The notes below the pieces were generated by a model. The model did no database searches and was not told the origin of the DNA. It saw only the letters and a program-made list of their open reading frames with translations. From Galdieria sulphuraria (lineage: Eukaryota > Rhodophyta > Bangiophyceae > Galdieriales > Galdieriaceae), in NCBI RefSeq assembly GCF_000341285.1, contig NW_005178420.1, forward strand, positions 34,467-98,466: 64,000 nucleotides of DNA. The letters run 5' to 3'. Numbering within the stretch: the first letter of the stretch is position 1; each line of letters starts with the position of its first letter. The position numbers and the translations under genes were made by a program. This document shows, piece after piece, positions 20,389 through 30,976 of the stretch.

Positions 20389-22343
20389 TCAGGAATACTC
20401 TGTGTTATCTAAGCCTTCTTCGGAGATGTTTCTAGAAAAGAAGTCTGCGAGGCCTTTGTTCTTCACAGAAACATAGTCTTTCAAAAGAATACAACGATAA
20501 GGATGCCTCAGTTTTCTTAAAGCACTCAGCTCCAAATGTCTTATCCGTTCTCGTGTCACACAAAAAATACTGCTTATCTCATCCAACGTCTTACAAGCTC
20601 CATCATCTAAGCCAAACCGCATTCTAATCACATCTCGTTCTCTTGGAGTTAAAGTTACCTCTAAAATCTTTTCCAAATCTCTGCGCAACATATTATTCTC
20701 TAATTCATCTTCAGGATGTAAAACATCTCCAGCAACCGTATCACCCAATGTAGTACGCTTATCACCATATTCATAGGATAAAGGAGAATCCAAAGATAAA
20801 GAATGAAGAAGACATCTATTGGCAGTCTGAAACTGTTCAATAGTAAGACCACTTTCTTTAAACACTTCTTCTTGAGTTGGTTCTCTTCCCAACTCTGCAG
20901 TCAATTTGCTATCAGTACGACGAATTGTTGACATAAATTCGTAAAAATACGCAGGAATTCTCCAATGTCGTGTCTGTTCAGTTAAAGCTCGGGTCATCGC
21001 ATATTTGATCCACCAAATCTATATAACTCAGCAATTCAATTAAAAAAAACACGAAACACAGAAGACACTCACTGCATAACTACCAAAGCGAAATCCCTTT
21101 GACGAATCAAAACGTTCTGCAGCTTTAATGAGACCAATGCTTCCTTCTTGCATCAAATCTTGAAGAGAAAGACCATACTTTGAATAGAACCGAGCAATGT
21201 AATAAACAAGACGCAAATTGGAATGGATAATCTTGTCCTTGGATTCTCTCAAGCCTTTTATCTTTCTCGCAAACTCAACTGAATCGGAAAATCCAACAGC
21301 TTCCGCCCATTCAGCTAAAGTAGGATTCCTACCAAGTAACTCACTAACACGGTCACGCTCTCTTTCCCAAGTCCTTAATAGTTGTATTTGATTACAAATA
21401 TCAACTTCTTCTTCAAAACTCAGCTTGGGAATCACATGACAATTACTTATAAATGAAGATGGCGAAACTGATTTTTGGAAGCTTTTGGAACCTCTCCATG
21501 GTGACTGAGCTTCATTTAACTTGTCACTACCGACAATATCCTTCGACCCTATTATCCATCAAATACGCCTCAAGTACAAGGCAAAAATGCTACGTTTGAC
21601 TAACCTTGCGAAAAAGAATCAATATTGTTTCTTTTTTTCACTTCCTTCCTATCTTGTTCAACTCTCTTCAAGTCCACGACTCCGTTCTCCCTACTTTTCT
21701 GAAAACCAGAAACAGTTCCATGGTGCTTCAAACTTTCCGTATTTCTTCCTTTTGAAGTAAACATCTTTTCAAGACAAAATTCCCGTTCGATTCTCTTCAA
21801 CTCTTCTGCGCCAGGCTCTATTACACTATCTTCGTCGGGAACTTGTGCAATACGCTCTTGAACTAGAGTCGAATTTGCGACACTCTGTGATAACTCATTA
21901 CTTACAACATCAACTGGCAACTTTTCTCCACTGCGTTCAACTTTCTTCACGTTATTTCTCTTTCTCACTGTTCTTTTACCTCTTCTTGCGTAATCACCAG
22001 AAGGAACTGTTCCCGAATTCAGAGACACTTGAACAACCTTTTCGTTGCTTTTTTTCGAGTCAAACGATAAACAGTCTATTTCGTGGGTCGTGAGTTCCTT
22101 CAGTTGAGCACCGTTTGCTTGGAACAGCCTCATGTCAAGCGAGGATCGAAAAAAGTTTCTTTGATGGTACAAATTGAAAAAAGTTAGAGGTTTGGACAAG
22201 TATCTAAAAACCAAAAAACGAGTGTGTCTACTGGGACGACCAACCGAATTACAAGAAAGAAAAGCAAGTCTCTTTTGTTGCATCGCAGAACAACAAGACT
22301 GCCAAAATGAGAAGAAAGAGAATGTTGGACGGCAATCATTCAT
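20389..22343 (-). CDS. Sigma-70 family RNA polymerase sigma factor, probably plastid
   Basis: Exons on the minus strand 22343-21605, 21548-21073 and 21018-20389 (introns 56 and 54 nt) encode up to 614 residues. Nuclear sigma factors in algae direct the bacterial-type plastid RNA polymerase. Region 2 is clear (NLRLVYYIARFYSKYG, LMQEGSIGLIKAAERFD, FRFGSYAIWWIKYAMTRAL), with the second intron inside it. Region 3 follows, then region 4 (LTPRERDVIRMRFGLDDG, TLDEISSIFCVTRERIRHLE). The first ~250 residues are basic and low in family similarity, as expected for transit peptide plus linker. The start is uncertain: Met codons at 22343 and 22283 are both possible. I assume plastid targeting because no other organelle uses such factors in algae. 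Confidence 0.92.
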
Positions 22344-22604
22344 CAGGGCCAATAATAGCCAATCATCACACAACGTTATTCTAAAAAAATGTTTGCACGA
22401 GGCACAATGAAGCACATCTTTAAGATGTTTTTATTGTTTATATATATAATTTGACATTTGGGAATGCTTTTCATTCAACAAAGAATGAACAAAGATAATA
22501 GTTAGGTAGTAGAAATATGAAGCACCAACTAACCGACTATGGACCAAACACAAGGAATAGGGTGGAATGATTGTGAATGAGATAGATAGATTGATTGGTT
22601 GACC

Positions 22605-24300
22605 ATGAAAAGAGTCTTTTCTAAGTTAGCTTTTCCACGATATGAAAAGCCTGCGATACGTACAGAAATACCTGGACCGAGGTCAAGAGAACTTTTGAAG
22701 GAGATGGATATGCTGCAAGAAACAAGGACCATAAACTTTTTTATGGACACAGCCAAGGTAATGAGAAGTGATCTCTCAAGTTTGGTGAATACAAGTTCGT
22801 CTAGAGTCAAGGAACTTATGCAGTTGATGCCGATGGAAATGTAATATTGGACGTTTTTGGTCATATCGCTTCTTTGCCTTTGGGTTACAATCATCCTGCA
22901 TTGGCTGAGGCAGCTTCCAAACCCGAGTGGCTACCGTTTCTCTTACAAAGACACGCTCTAGGTGTACAACCACCAGTAGAGTGGCCCAAGGAATTGAGAG
23001 AAACTTTAATGAGAGTTGCGCCAAAAGGACTTTCGGAGGTTCTGACAACTTGTGGCTGTGGTTCATCAGCCAACGAAAATGCCTTCAAGGTTAGCTATAT
23101 GAAATAATCAGTTGAGAAAGCAGCTTCAAAAATTTGTTTAGGCAGCATTTATATGGAAAAGAGCACGAGAACGACACGGCTCGGAGCCAACAACTAAGGA
23201 GTTGATGAGTTGTATGCAAAATGAGGCTCCTGGAAGCCCACAAAAGAGCATCCTTTCCTTTGAAAGGAGTTTTCATGGAAGAACAATGGGTTGTTTATCA
23301 GCCACGAGGTCAAAACCCATACATAAAGTAGGAAGATTTGACCATCTCAAGTCATTTAAACTCGCTTGTCACACATAGGTGGATATTCCAGCGTTCCCTT
23401 GGCCAGTATGTCCTTTTCCTCATCTTTCTTATCCTTTGCATGAACATGAACGTGAAAATCGTGAAGAAGAAGATCGCTGTTTGACGCGTGTGGAAGATTT
23501 GATTCGTGCACATCCAATACCCGTGGCAGGAATTATCGTTGAACCAATTTTGGCAGAAGGAGGTGATCATGCTGCAACTCCATATTTTTATCAACAATTG
23601 CGAAGAATTGCCACAAGTAATGGCATAGCATTCATAGGTTGCTCTTTATACTTGGTCGTTTTTTACCATATTAATAGACTGTTGTATAGTTGATGAAGTA
23701 CAAACTGGATGTGGAGGGACTGGAAAATTTTGGGCTCATGAATATTGGCAGTTGGATACTCCACCAGATATGGTTACTTTTGCCAAGAAAATGCAAGTTT
23801 CCGGTTTCTTTTTGAAAAGTGAATTCAGACCAGCTCAAGCATACAGAATATATAACACATGGATGGTAATGAAGTTATCTACATGGAAATGAAAAATTGA
23901 ATCTTGTTAGGGCGACCCTCTTCGCATGTTGCAACTTCATGTGATTGCAAATGTGATCGAAAAGGAAAATCTTTTGACACGTGTTTCTGATACTGGAAAT
24001 TTTGTAAAGATGGAACTTGAAAGGATATCTCGTGAGACTCCATTTCTTGTGGCCAACGTTAGAGGAAGTGGAACCTTTTTAGCATTTGATATGCCCAATG
24101 CGGCCACTCGAGACCAACTTTTATTCGAAATGCGTCAGAAAGGTGTCCAAATGGGAGGTTGTGGTGAAGTTACTATTCGGCTAAGACCACCTTTGATATT
24201 CAAGCAACAAGATGCCAACATTTTGATTGAAACTCTTGAACTGGTTCTAAAGAATCTCAAGGCGCATTCTAGTCAGAAGGAAAGCCTTCCAATTCATTAA
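22605..24300 (+). CDS. GABA-T: 4-aminobutyrate aminotransferase
   Basis: Exons 22605-22757, 22805-23089, 23142-23327, 23379-23637, 23690-23865 and 23911-24300 (introns 45-52 nt) encode 482 residues. This PLP enzyme moves the amino group of GABA to 2-oxoglutarate, giving succinic semialdehyde. The class III pattern is complete: [15 protein letters not shown] near the N-terminus, [36 protein letters not shown], the cofactor Asp in [14 protein letters not shown] and the Schiff-base Lys region VTFAKKMQ. The form resembles the mitochondrial animal and fungal enzyme rather than plant pyruvate-dependent GABA-T. The N-terminus ([15 protein letters not shown]) is short, basic and compatible with mitochondrial import. 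All six joins restore conserved sequence. Confidence 0.95.
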
Positions 24301-24740
24301 ATTCGTATATTTGTATAGTCAAAACGATGAATCATTTCTGTATGCGCTGTATTTCACAAACTCATTTGAAATACTATAGCGTTTGCTTATTCTCCTATAT
24401 ATTGTCAAAGAATTTCCCTTATATTATAGAAAAAGTCATCAAATTCAAGATACTCCAAAAATTCTTGCTACAATATTCAATGTCACCCCTTCATTGTAGT
24501 AGAAGTTCGGATCTCGTTTAAGTTCCCTTCTATTTGCAGAATGAAAAAGGACTGACATGTTCATTCGATTACTTTCCTAAATGGATAAACTGAAAGTATT
24601 GTCATCACGGTCTAGTCAGCTGCTAAGGAAACAAAATACAAATATAGAACAATACATTGACCTCTACAAAGCTTCAAAAACAATAAGAACGAGAAACGTT
24701 TTGTTATGTTGCCAGAAAAATAATGTCATTTGTTACTACT
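24301..24740. other. Convergent intergenic region, nothing recognised
   Basis: AT-rich DNA lies between the ends of the GABA transaminase and DBR1 genes. Short open frames here show no family resemblance. Confidence 0.6.
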
Positions 24741-26011
24741 CTAAAACGCATCATCTTCTGAGAGTTGAATTTCGTTAGGATCTCGTCCAGTCATTTCAGA
24801 GTTCGAAGCATTAAGTTCAATCACCCACGAGGCACAGTTGCAAAATATTGGGGCTGTTATTGGAACATTGAGTTGATCCCGTAAATACTGAGTTTGAGGA
24901 TTCAATGGAAGACACGCAGGAAGTGCAATATGAGTTCTTTGCCATTCCATCTTCTCCTCTCCACATGATAACGATTTGCTGGTGGGGCAAAACCTATGAA
25001 ACTTAAGGTGCGACTGCTTTGTGAAACTTCGATTTTGACGAATATCGTGTATCTTCTTCCAGTTTTCCGCTTGTAAAAGATTCCAAGGACTCTGGCGAAC
25101 GAATGCCGTCTCTAACAGGATTTGTACCCATTCTTCATCCATTCGCACTTCAAGCTCATCCTGAACTATATCGGGAAATCTGATTATTTTGTAAAACGGT
25201 CTGCGACGAAGACATTTATCCAATGCATAAAATTCACATGGAGACTCTTCGTTTATCTTCACAATCGCTTCAAAATAACAGTGCATGTGGGCCGAAAACC
25301 AATATCTTAAAAATGTCTCAATAGATTTATCGACAATGATGGATATGCTTACCTTGGTTGGAGAAGGAAGAGGAGGTTTTTGGTCCCTAAATTTCCGAGC
25401 TTTCCTTCTTCCAAGTCTTTCCTAAAGAACGGCTTCCTCTTTAACAATGATTCCTTATTTCCATACTCCGTCACTCCTTCTGGCCAATCATGACTGATAA
25501 AGATATCCAGTTTGTGGATAAGCAACGACAGACGATATATGTCTACTTCTCTAACATGATACACAGAATGCAACAAACTCTCTGTGTACGGTGGTCTTTC
25601 AAAATGCTCCTTTCGAAAATCTTGTTCTTTAAAAATCCCACTCAGTCCTCCTATTCTTAACTTGCCGATTCTTAATACTCCAGCTACACCCAAGTAAAAA
25701 ATGTTAGGAGCAACCCATCCACCTAGGGGAAGCTCCTGAAGGTAGTTCGATGCTTCGTGGTTGCCACCAACAAAGACTGTGAGTTTTGGTGCTGTTAGTT
25801 CCCCTCGATAGTATTGGTAAAAATCGTTGAGTTGGCGGTACTTAGCAGGGCAACAAACACAACTAAGGTCTTGCCAGTTTCGAACAGCTTGAAAGTCCCC
25901 ACAACAAAGTATCAAGTCAATAGAAACGGAATGTTCCCTTTCATAGCACTCTACTGTCTCATAAAGAAGTGATAACTTCCCATGGATGCAACCAGCAACA
26001 AAAACGTTCAT
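24741..26011 (-). CDS. DBR1: RNA lariat debranching enzyme
   Basis: Exons 26011-25353 and 25305-24741 (intron 47 nt) encode 407 residues. The enzyme cuts the 2'-5' bond of excised intron lariats. Metallophosphoesterase motifs are in order: GCIHGKL, LCCGDFQAVRN, VGGNHEASNYL, the lineage motif LPLGGWVAPNIFYLG, FISHDWPEG and the split RYWFSAHMH. The DBR1-specific Cys-x-His in the first motif is kept where other phosphoesterases have Asp-x-His. I start at ATG 26011 because it lies five residues before the first strand, as in the family. An active DBR1 is expected in a genome so rich in introns. Confidence 0.95.
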
Positions 26012-26277
26012 ATAGAAAACTGATATTTCACACAAGTATAATTTAAAATCGCATTTCTTTTTAAAGGATAATAACAATGTTGGAAAGATAATGTAGGTCT
26101 TGATTGCTATATTTAAAATTTTATTTGCAACTATCCTTCAAAAAAGTGAAATCACAAAGGAAAACAACACAGGTTTCAACAATCCATAGTTTCCTTATTG
26201 CGACAGCTCTACTTGCGATTAGTACAAACCAGTTGACTAACACCAGTACTTACAATGAATAACAACATTTTCTCTGC

Positions 26278-26412
26278 TTATTGCTTCTTAGCACCAGTTC
26301 CTTTCAACTTGGCTTCAGGACCAGACTTCTCAGTTGGTTTTGTAGCTTCTGCTGCTGCAGGTTTACTCGTGGCTTCCTTCTTTGAAGCTCCTTTCTTTCC
26401 TTCCTTTGGCAT
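26278..26412 (-). CDS. Tiny lysine-rich protein, paralogue 1 (44 residues)
   Basis: A 44-residue product begins MPKEGKKGASKKEA and ends KLKGTGAKKQ. It is about one quarter Lys, with Ala, Pro, Thr and Glu making up most of the rest and no hydrophobic core, so it is probably disordered and nucleic-acid or membrane-surface binding. I do not recognise it. Its reality is supported by a second copy 1.4 kb away with about 33 of 43 residues identical, and by a matching TATA box and upstream element. The frame is open farther upstream, but the paralogue starts at the same Met. It lies downstream of its promoter at 26507-26516. Confidence 0.8.
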   Translation of the reverse strand: MPKEGKKGASKKEATSKPAAAEATKPTEKSGPEAKLKGTGAKKQ

Positions 26413-26506
26413 TATGATACTAGTTTGAGAGAATACAAACGTGCGATGAGGAAAACTGTCGAAAATGTAACAAACAATTATGGATGGAATGGTGAAAACG
26501 ATCAAG

Positions 26507-26516
26507 CTATTTATAG
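26507..26516 (-). promoter_or_regulatory. TATA box of paralogue 1
   Basis: On the minus strand this reads CTATAAATAG, about 95 bp before the start codon. The same ten bases stand about 84 bp before the start of paralogue 2. Confidence 0.75.
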
Positions 26517-26541
26517 ACCGTTTTCGTGTCAATTCAATCAC

Positions 26542-26566
26542 ATTTCAGCTCATCTGTCCGAAATTC
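26542..26566 (-). promoter_or_regulatory. Conserved upstream element, copy 1
   Basis: On the plus strand the element begins ATTTCA, has CATCTG in the middle and ends GAAATTC, so its ends form an inverted ATTTC/GAAAT pair. A near match lies at 28025-28049. Both sit about 25-30 bp upstream of a TATA box. I take it as a regulator site kept in both copies; the factor is unknown. Confidence 0.6.
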
Positions 26567-27774
26567 TACTCTGGAGTTTCCTATGAAACTTTCCCAATTT
26601 TCTATTTGATCTGTTTGGGATGGAATCTTCTGGGTAACTATCGATCCTCCAATCATCTTTCGTGAAAATGGCGCAAATTTTTCTGATTCATGTTTTGTAG
26701 TTTTGTGAAAATATTTGTGTATGGTTGGACTATTTTTCCTTTGTTAAAACCAAAGGAACAATTGTATTTTTGCTTGCTCTGGAAGCTTGAAATCGTTGAA
26801 TGCTTCAGGAAAGGAAGATTCTTCCAGTGTTTATTATCTTCGAAATATAATTATTGGTTTCGTTCTGAGTTTTTTCTGAATTTGAGTCGTATTGGTTAGC
26901 CATACTTTATCTCAAGTTTAGCATGTCAGGTTCTATCGAGATCGATAATGAGTGAAATGACTGCAATTGCTACCATATCCTTTCTGTGTGGTTAAGAAGG
27001 GTTGAAGGTAAACGAGGGAGCTATGGGAAAGACCAGTTTTGCGTTGGTGACACTTTATTGTCATTTCTAGAATACAAATATGACACTGAGAGTTTCATTC
27101 TTTGCGTTTCTCTTTTTATTATTCATCATGAGTTTTTCTTTGGAGTTGGATGCATCATTTTAGAGTCTTAGTACTGTTTGAATCCTGAGTCTTAGTCATA
27201 GTCGACTCTGCTACAGCCACTATGCTTCTATATTCACGTTTATTTTCATTTTCCTTCGAACAGCATATCAGAAGCTATTTTGTATGATGGAACTGCTCGA
27301 GAAACCAACTGTAAAGTCTCACATTTTTAAAGGCTTGCGACACAACTTATTGTTAAATGTCAGCCACACAACTGTTTTTCGTTATTTTCCTCGATGCCAG
27401 CTTCCTTGATCCATTCAAGAAACCAAGTTTTTCTAACATTCTGTCATGGTGAATAACCTCGAGTATTGCTTTTAACATGTGTTTGCCCTTATACGTCAGG
27501 ACTTGCTCATTAATACAAAATTCTGAAGATTTTTCAATATAACAATTCTAAAGAATTCCTGTAGATATGATAACAACGTAGTAGTTCAAACTATATACTC
27601 GTTTATTTCAAGATAACTCTCCACGACAAGCACTACTCAACAATAACACAAATGATATATGAATTCAAGACATGAAACAAACAAATACCGATAAAGAACT
27701 TTCAAGTCTATTGTAAGTATATATGTATGCTATATAAGCCGAGTCAATCTTCTTACCGGAAAGTATTCCTTTCT
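26567..27774. other. 1.2-kb intergenic region, nothing recognised
   Basis: The two tiny paralogues are separated by about 1.2 kb of AT-rich DNA with only short open frames and no clear repeats, tRNA or coding match. It may hold distal control sequence for paralogue 1 and the 3' end of paralogue 2. Confidence 0.55.
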
Positions 27775-27906
27775 TTACTGCTTCTTAGCACCCGTTCCTT
27801 TCAACTTGGATTCAGGACCTGACTTCTCGGAAGGCTTTGTTGTATCTCCTGCTGGTTTTGTTGCTGCATCCTTCTTTGGGGCGTCTTTCTTTCCTTCCTT
27901 TGGCAT
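27775..27906 (-). CDS. Tiny lysine-rich protein, paralogue 2 (43 residues)
   Basis: The product is 43 residues, starting MPKEGKKDAPKKDA and ending SKLKGTGAKKQ. It matches paralogue 1 best at the two ends; the middle differs by substitutions and one deletion, mostly keeping charge. That pattern suggests selection on both termini. It is too short for usual gene finders. The gene is in the same orientation as paralogue 1, so this is a spaced tandem duplication. No known family comes to mind. Confidence 0.8.
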   Translation of the reverse strand: MPKEGKKDAPKKDAATKPAGDTTKPSEKSGPESKLKGTGAKKQ

Positions 27907-27989
27907 TTGTTTTGAGTGTTTGAGGCTTAAAACAAGTAGACAAACGAAGTTGTAACAAATGGTGAGGAAAAGGAGGGATACAAAGTTCG

Positions 27990-27999
27990 CTATTTATAG
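27990..27999 (-). promoter_or_regulatory. TATA box of paralogue 2
   Basis: CTATAAATAG on the minus strand, about 84 bp before the start codon, is identical to the box before paralogue 1. Confidence 0.75.
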
Positions 28000-28024
28000 G
28001 CACTTTGGGATCTGATGTGACTGG

Positions 28025-28049
28025 ATTTCATCCCATCTGGCAGAAATTC
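28025..28049 (-). promoter_or_regulatory. Conserved upstream element, copy 2
   Basis: This is the second copy of the element at 26542-26566, with the same ATTTCA start, CATCTG core and GAAATTC end. It is one of the few stretches outside the coding region that aligns between the two loci. Confidence 0.6.
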
Positions 28050-28435
28050 AAAGTGAGAAATGATTGGCATATCCGGCAATCATCGAATTTTCCAGTCCAG
28101 AGTCAGGGACGTTCCGTTGCACTTTGTATATTTTACACTCTTGTTTTTGAGTGACTCTTGTCGATAATAAATGCACACTTTTTCAATGAAACTCGTGACA
28201 AGTTTTTCCACAACTTGGCAATTAGCTAGAGCTCATCTTTTAGAGACGTCGCAACAACACAGTTTTCTTGACTTTGTCAAAAGACAAATTCTCTTTGGTT
28301 TAAGAGAAACTGTAGAGATTTTGACATTGCTTTACAACAGCTTTTTTCGAGTAGTTTCTTACACCTTGAAAACCTTCTGACGAGGAAAGTGATAAAATCC
28401 GCGGAAGATTGAATGCGTTTCGATATTGAAAGATT

Positions 28436-29670
28436 ATGCTTGCATGGTCAGCGCTCGCACCTCGTTTCTGGAGGTGTCTGAATAGGACACCCAGAAACAA
28501 AATAGAAAAACTCTTACAAATCAAACAGAAAAGAAATTTTTCTTCTACACAGGGAACTATTGCAAGAAAAGAGTCTACAGAGACTGCCGATTTCAAGAGT
28601 GTGAAAGCATGTGATCTCAGCCTGCCACGAAAGGTTCACGCTAGTCGAAAGATCATGTTTCCAGTGAAGAAAACGATATATTCTCAGGGAAAGAGGATAA
28701 GAATGGATTTACCTCCACCTAGACTTTACGTAGGTTTCGCAGACTTCAGCAAAGAGACATTTTGTTGAGTGTTCGAAAAGGTAAACGCAGGTAGTGTCAA
28801 AGGTAGAAGACTCTTAAACCCTCCAGTTTATATAAGACCTATGATGTCCAAAGTCAGGTCTGCTTTATTTTGTATGGTAAGTGTAGGAATTGTAGTTGAG
28901 CAATTGTTCAAGTTGTCATTGTGTAGTTGACAGATATGAAGTTGTTGAGACCAGAATACAGAATACTGGACATTTTTGCTGGTACAGGAGCAGTTGGCAT
29001 AGAAGCCTTGTCGCAGAATGTGGGTAAGGCTGTCTTTGTGGACTCTAGCCCGGTAAGTCTTTCATACTTTTGTAGGCGCTTAATGACGTTGCGTAGGACT
29101 GTTGTGCAACAGTGAGAGAGAATTTGGAAAGATGTCGGTTTTCAGATAGGGGCGACGCATTTTGTTCGACATACGAAGACGTAAGTTGTTGAGAAAAGTA
29201 AAAAAGTTCACACGAATGAGGGTTTCTTAGTTTGTGGATAATCCTGGACGGTTTCAAGTGAAAGGAACGTTTGAACTTGTCACTTTGACACCCCCATATG
29301 AAGAGATAGATTATAATACTCTGATGAGTACCATAGCTACGTCAAGCTTGATTGGTCCTGGTTCGGTGGTAGTTGTCGAGTATCCCATTGAGCTTGGTAA
29401 ATGGTTATATCTTTCTTTCTTTCAAGTAATTTTACATATTTCATAGGCGTAATGCCTCCTGTTATTATGGAACGGTTGGTAGGTTTGCGGAATCGTCGTT
29501 ATGGTCGTACAGTTCTGGGACTCTATGGAGTTGATCCAGAGCCCCCTTTAGATGCACGTCCTGAAGAATTTGAAGCCAAGAAAGGCACCAAATTAAATAA
29601 ACGTGCAGATGCTGTTCGAATAGCAGAAGAGGCAAGGGAATCGAACGAAACTTCGTCAGATGATAATTAA
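28436..29670 (+). CDS. RsmD-type rRNA (guanine-N2) methyltransferase, organellar
   Basis: Exons 28436-28729, 28781-28876, 28927-29052, 29097-29180, 29231-29396 and 29447-29670 (introns 44-51 nt) encode 329 residues. Bacterial RsmD methylates G966 of 16S rRNA, so a plastid or mitochondrial ribosome is the likely target. Features include VNAGSVKGRRLLNPP and SKVRSALFCM (RsmD N-terminal region), the SAM motif ILDIFAGTGAVGIEALS, CCATVRENLERC and the catalytic-site motif, here TPPY rather than the bacterial DPPY. The ~90-residue N-terminus is basic and Ser-rich, like a targeting peptide. Exon joins restore the RsmD order exactly. Confidence 0.9.
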
Positions 29671-30132
29671 TAAAGATAGAATGTACATATAGCATACAGT
29701 GCAAGTACTCATAAATAGAAGACGGTAGCTTTCTAACACTGGTCTATTCGCCTATCTCTTCGTTGTATGCTAGTTTGGTATAGTACACGTTCTATTCTAT
29801 GAAGGAATGAAATACAAAGCAGAATATATTCATCAAAAATACAAAAAGTAAAGTTATTCTCCTCCTTATCCTTTCCGTTTGTCAGATAGTTGCTATTTCT
29901 TTGCCCTAACAATGACAAAGTTTAAAGCGTAACTCACAGTCCGAATACTTGCTGGGGGCTGATTGCATTGATATATTTCAAAAAACCAATGAGAGACTCC
30001 CAAAATCAAAAAATCCTTTTGATTGGCGAACACAATCTTTGGACAAGCCAAAATTACCAATAGAGTCAACAGGACACATTTTCTAGATGGAATGCTTTTG
30101 TAGTTGGGGACATTCTTCTGGGAAACGGTATT
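29671..30132. other. Intergenic, nothing recognised
   Basis: About 460 bp between two plus-strand genes, with no open frame or repeat of note. It must contain the promoter of the following RING gene. Confidence 0.5.
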
Positions 30133-30855
30133 ATGAAAGGCTTACCAGAGTCAGCCTTGATAGCAATATTCGTGGTGGTTCTTGTTTTAGCAAGTTTCAT
30201 TGTAGTTTTAGCAGTCATATTCCGTCATAGGGGAGAAATTAGACGTTGGCAAAGGCGGGTTGTAAGGAGACCCCGTTTGAGTATCCAGAGTTTGGGTAGA
30301 CAAAAGGGTCTCACTTTGGAGGAAATAACCCAGTATTGTCCTTTGTTTGAATATTATGGACAAGATAAAAAGATAAAACCCTGTTTCGAGGACGATGAAT
30401 TGCCAGAAGACAGTTGGTGGAAGGAAGAAGCAGAAAAGAAGGGAAGGGACGCAGCAGTTACCAACCTAGATAGTCAAGGTGAAGAAGTGTTGACGAGCAG
30501 CATACCACAACAGGAAGCAACTTCTTCTGAAGTAAGAGCTTCGGGTTATAGGACCAACGAAAACTGGAAAATGGCATTATCTGAAAGGAACGGTAGTTGC
30601 TATTTTCGAGAGCCTATTTGTGCCATTTGTTTAGAAGAGATGGATCCCCCTTGTTTGGTTCGTATTTTGCGTTGTCAACATGGTTTCCATGCTCAATGTG
30701 TTACTCATTGGCTCCTTTCAGCGAACCGTTGTCCCCTTTGTAATGTCGTTTGTTTTCAACGGGAACAGAAATCAGAAACTGTTACAAATAATGCAGTAGA
30801 ACAAATGGGTAGCAGTTCAGAACAGACATCCATGGAAGCGATTCACGTTATGTAG
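30133..30855 (+). CDS. Single-pass membrane RING-H2 protein (putative E3 ligase, ATL-like)
   Basis: A single exon encodes 240 residues. An N-terminal hydrophobic helix (about residues 7-30, ALIAIFVVVLVLASFIVVLAVIF) is followed by a basic stretch. A C-terminal C3H2C3 RING (CAICLEEMDPP, CQHGFHAQCVTHWL, CPLCNVV) spans about residues 168-210. One N-terminal membrane helix plus a RING-H2 recalls plant ATL ligases and animal RNF relatives. Substrate is unknown. It has no close resemblance outside the RING to the other RING protein in this window (5090-6070). Confidence 0.87.
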   Translation: MKGLPESALIAIFVVVLVLASFIVVLAVIFRHRGEIRRWQRRVVRRPRLSIQSLGRQKGLTLEEITQYCPLFEYYGQDKKIKPCFEDDELPEDSWWKEEAEKKGRDAAVTNLDSQGEEVLTSSIPQQEATSSEVRASGYRTNENWKMALSERNGSCYFREPICAICLEEMDPPCLVRILRCQHGFHAQCVTHWLLSANRCPLCNVVCFQREQKSETVTNNAVEQMGSSSEQTSMEAIHVM

Positions 30856-30976
30856 TGCGCGAATGGAATGTCTCATTGAACTTTAAGTACACGAAGACAC
30901 GAACATACGTTTGAGTTTTCACTCATCAGGACATGTTTTACTAACGCCACACAAAGAAATTGAACAAAACACTAGG

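Noticed and set aside
24327-24521. 64-codon plus-strand ORF after GABA transaminase
   Set aside because: Composition is Tyr/Phe/Ser-rich in AT-rich DNA, with no motif and no partner exon; probably 3' untranslated sequence.
26566-26610. Heat-shock-element-like GAA/TTC words upstream of paralogue 1
   Set aside because: Spacing between GAA and TTC units is wrong for a heat-shock element, and the pattern is not kept before paralogue 2.
28171-28380. 69-codon ORF with ATG upstream of the RsmD-type gene
   Set aside because: It does not join to the next gene, has no family resemblance, and lies in the promoter region of the tiny paralogue. An ORF of this length is expected by chance.
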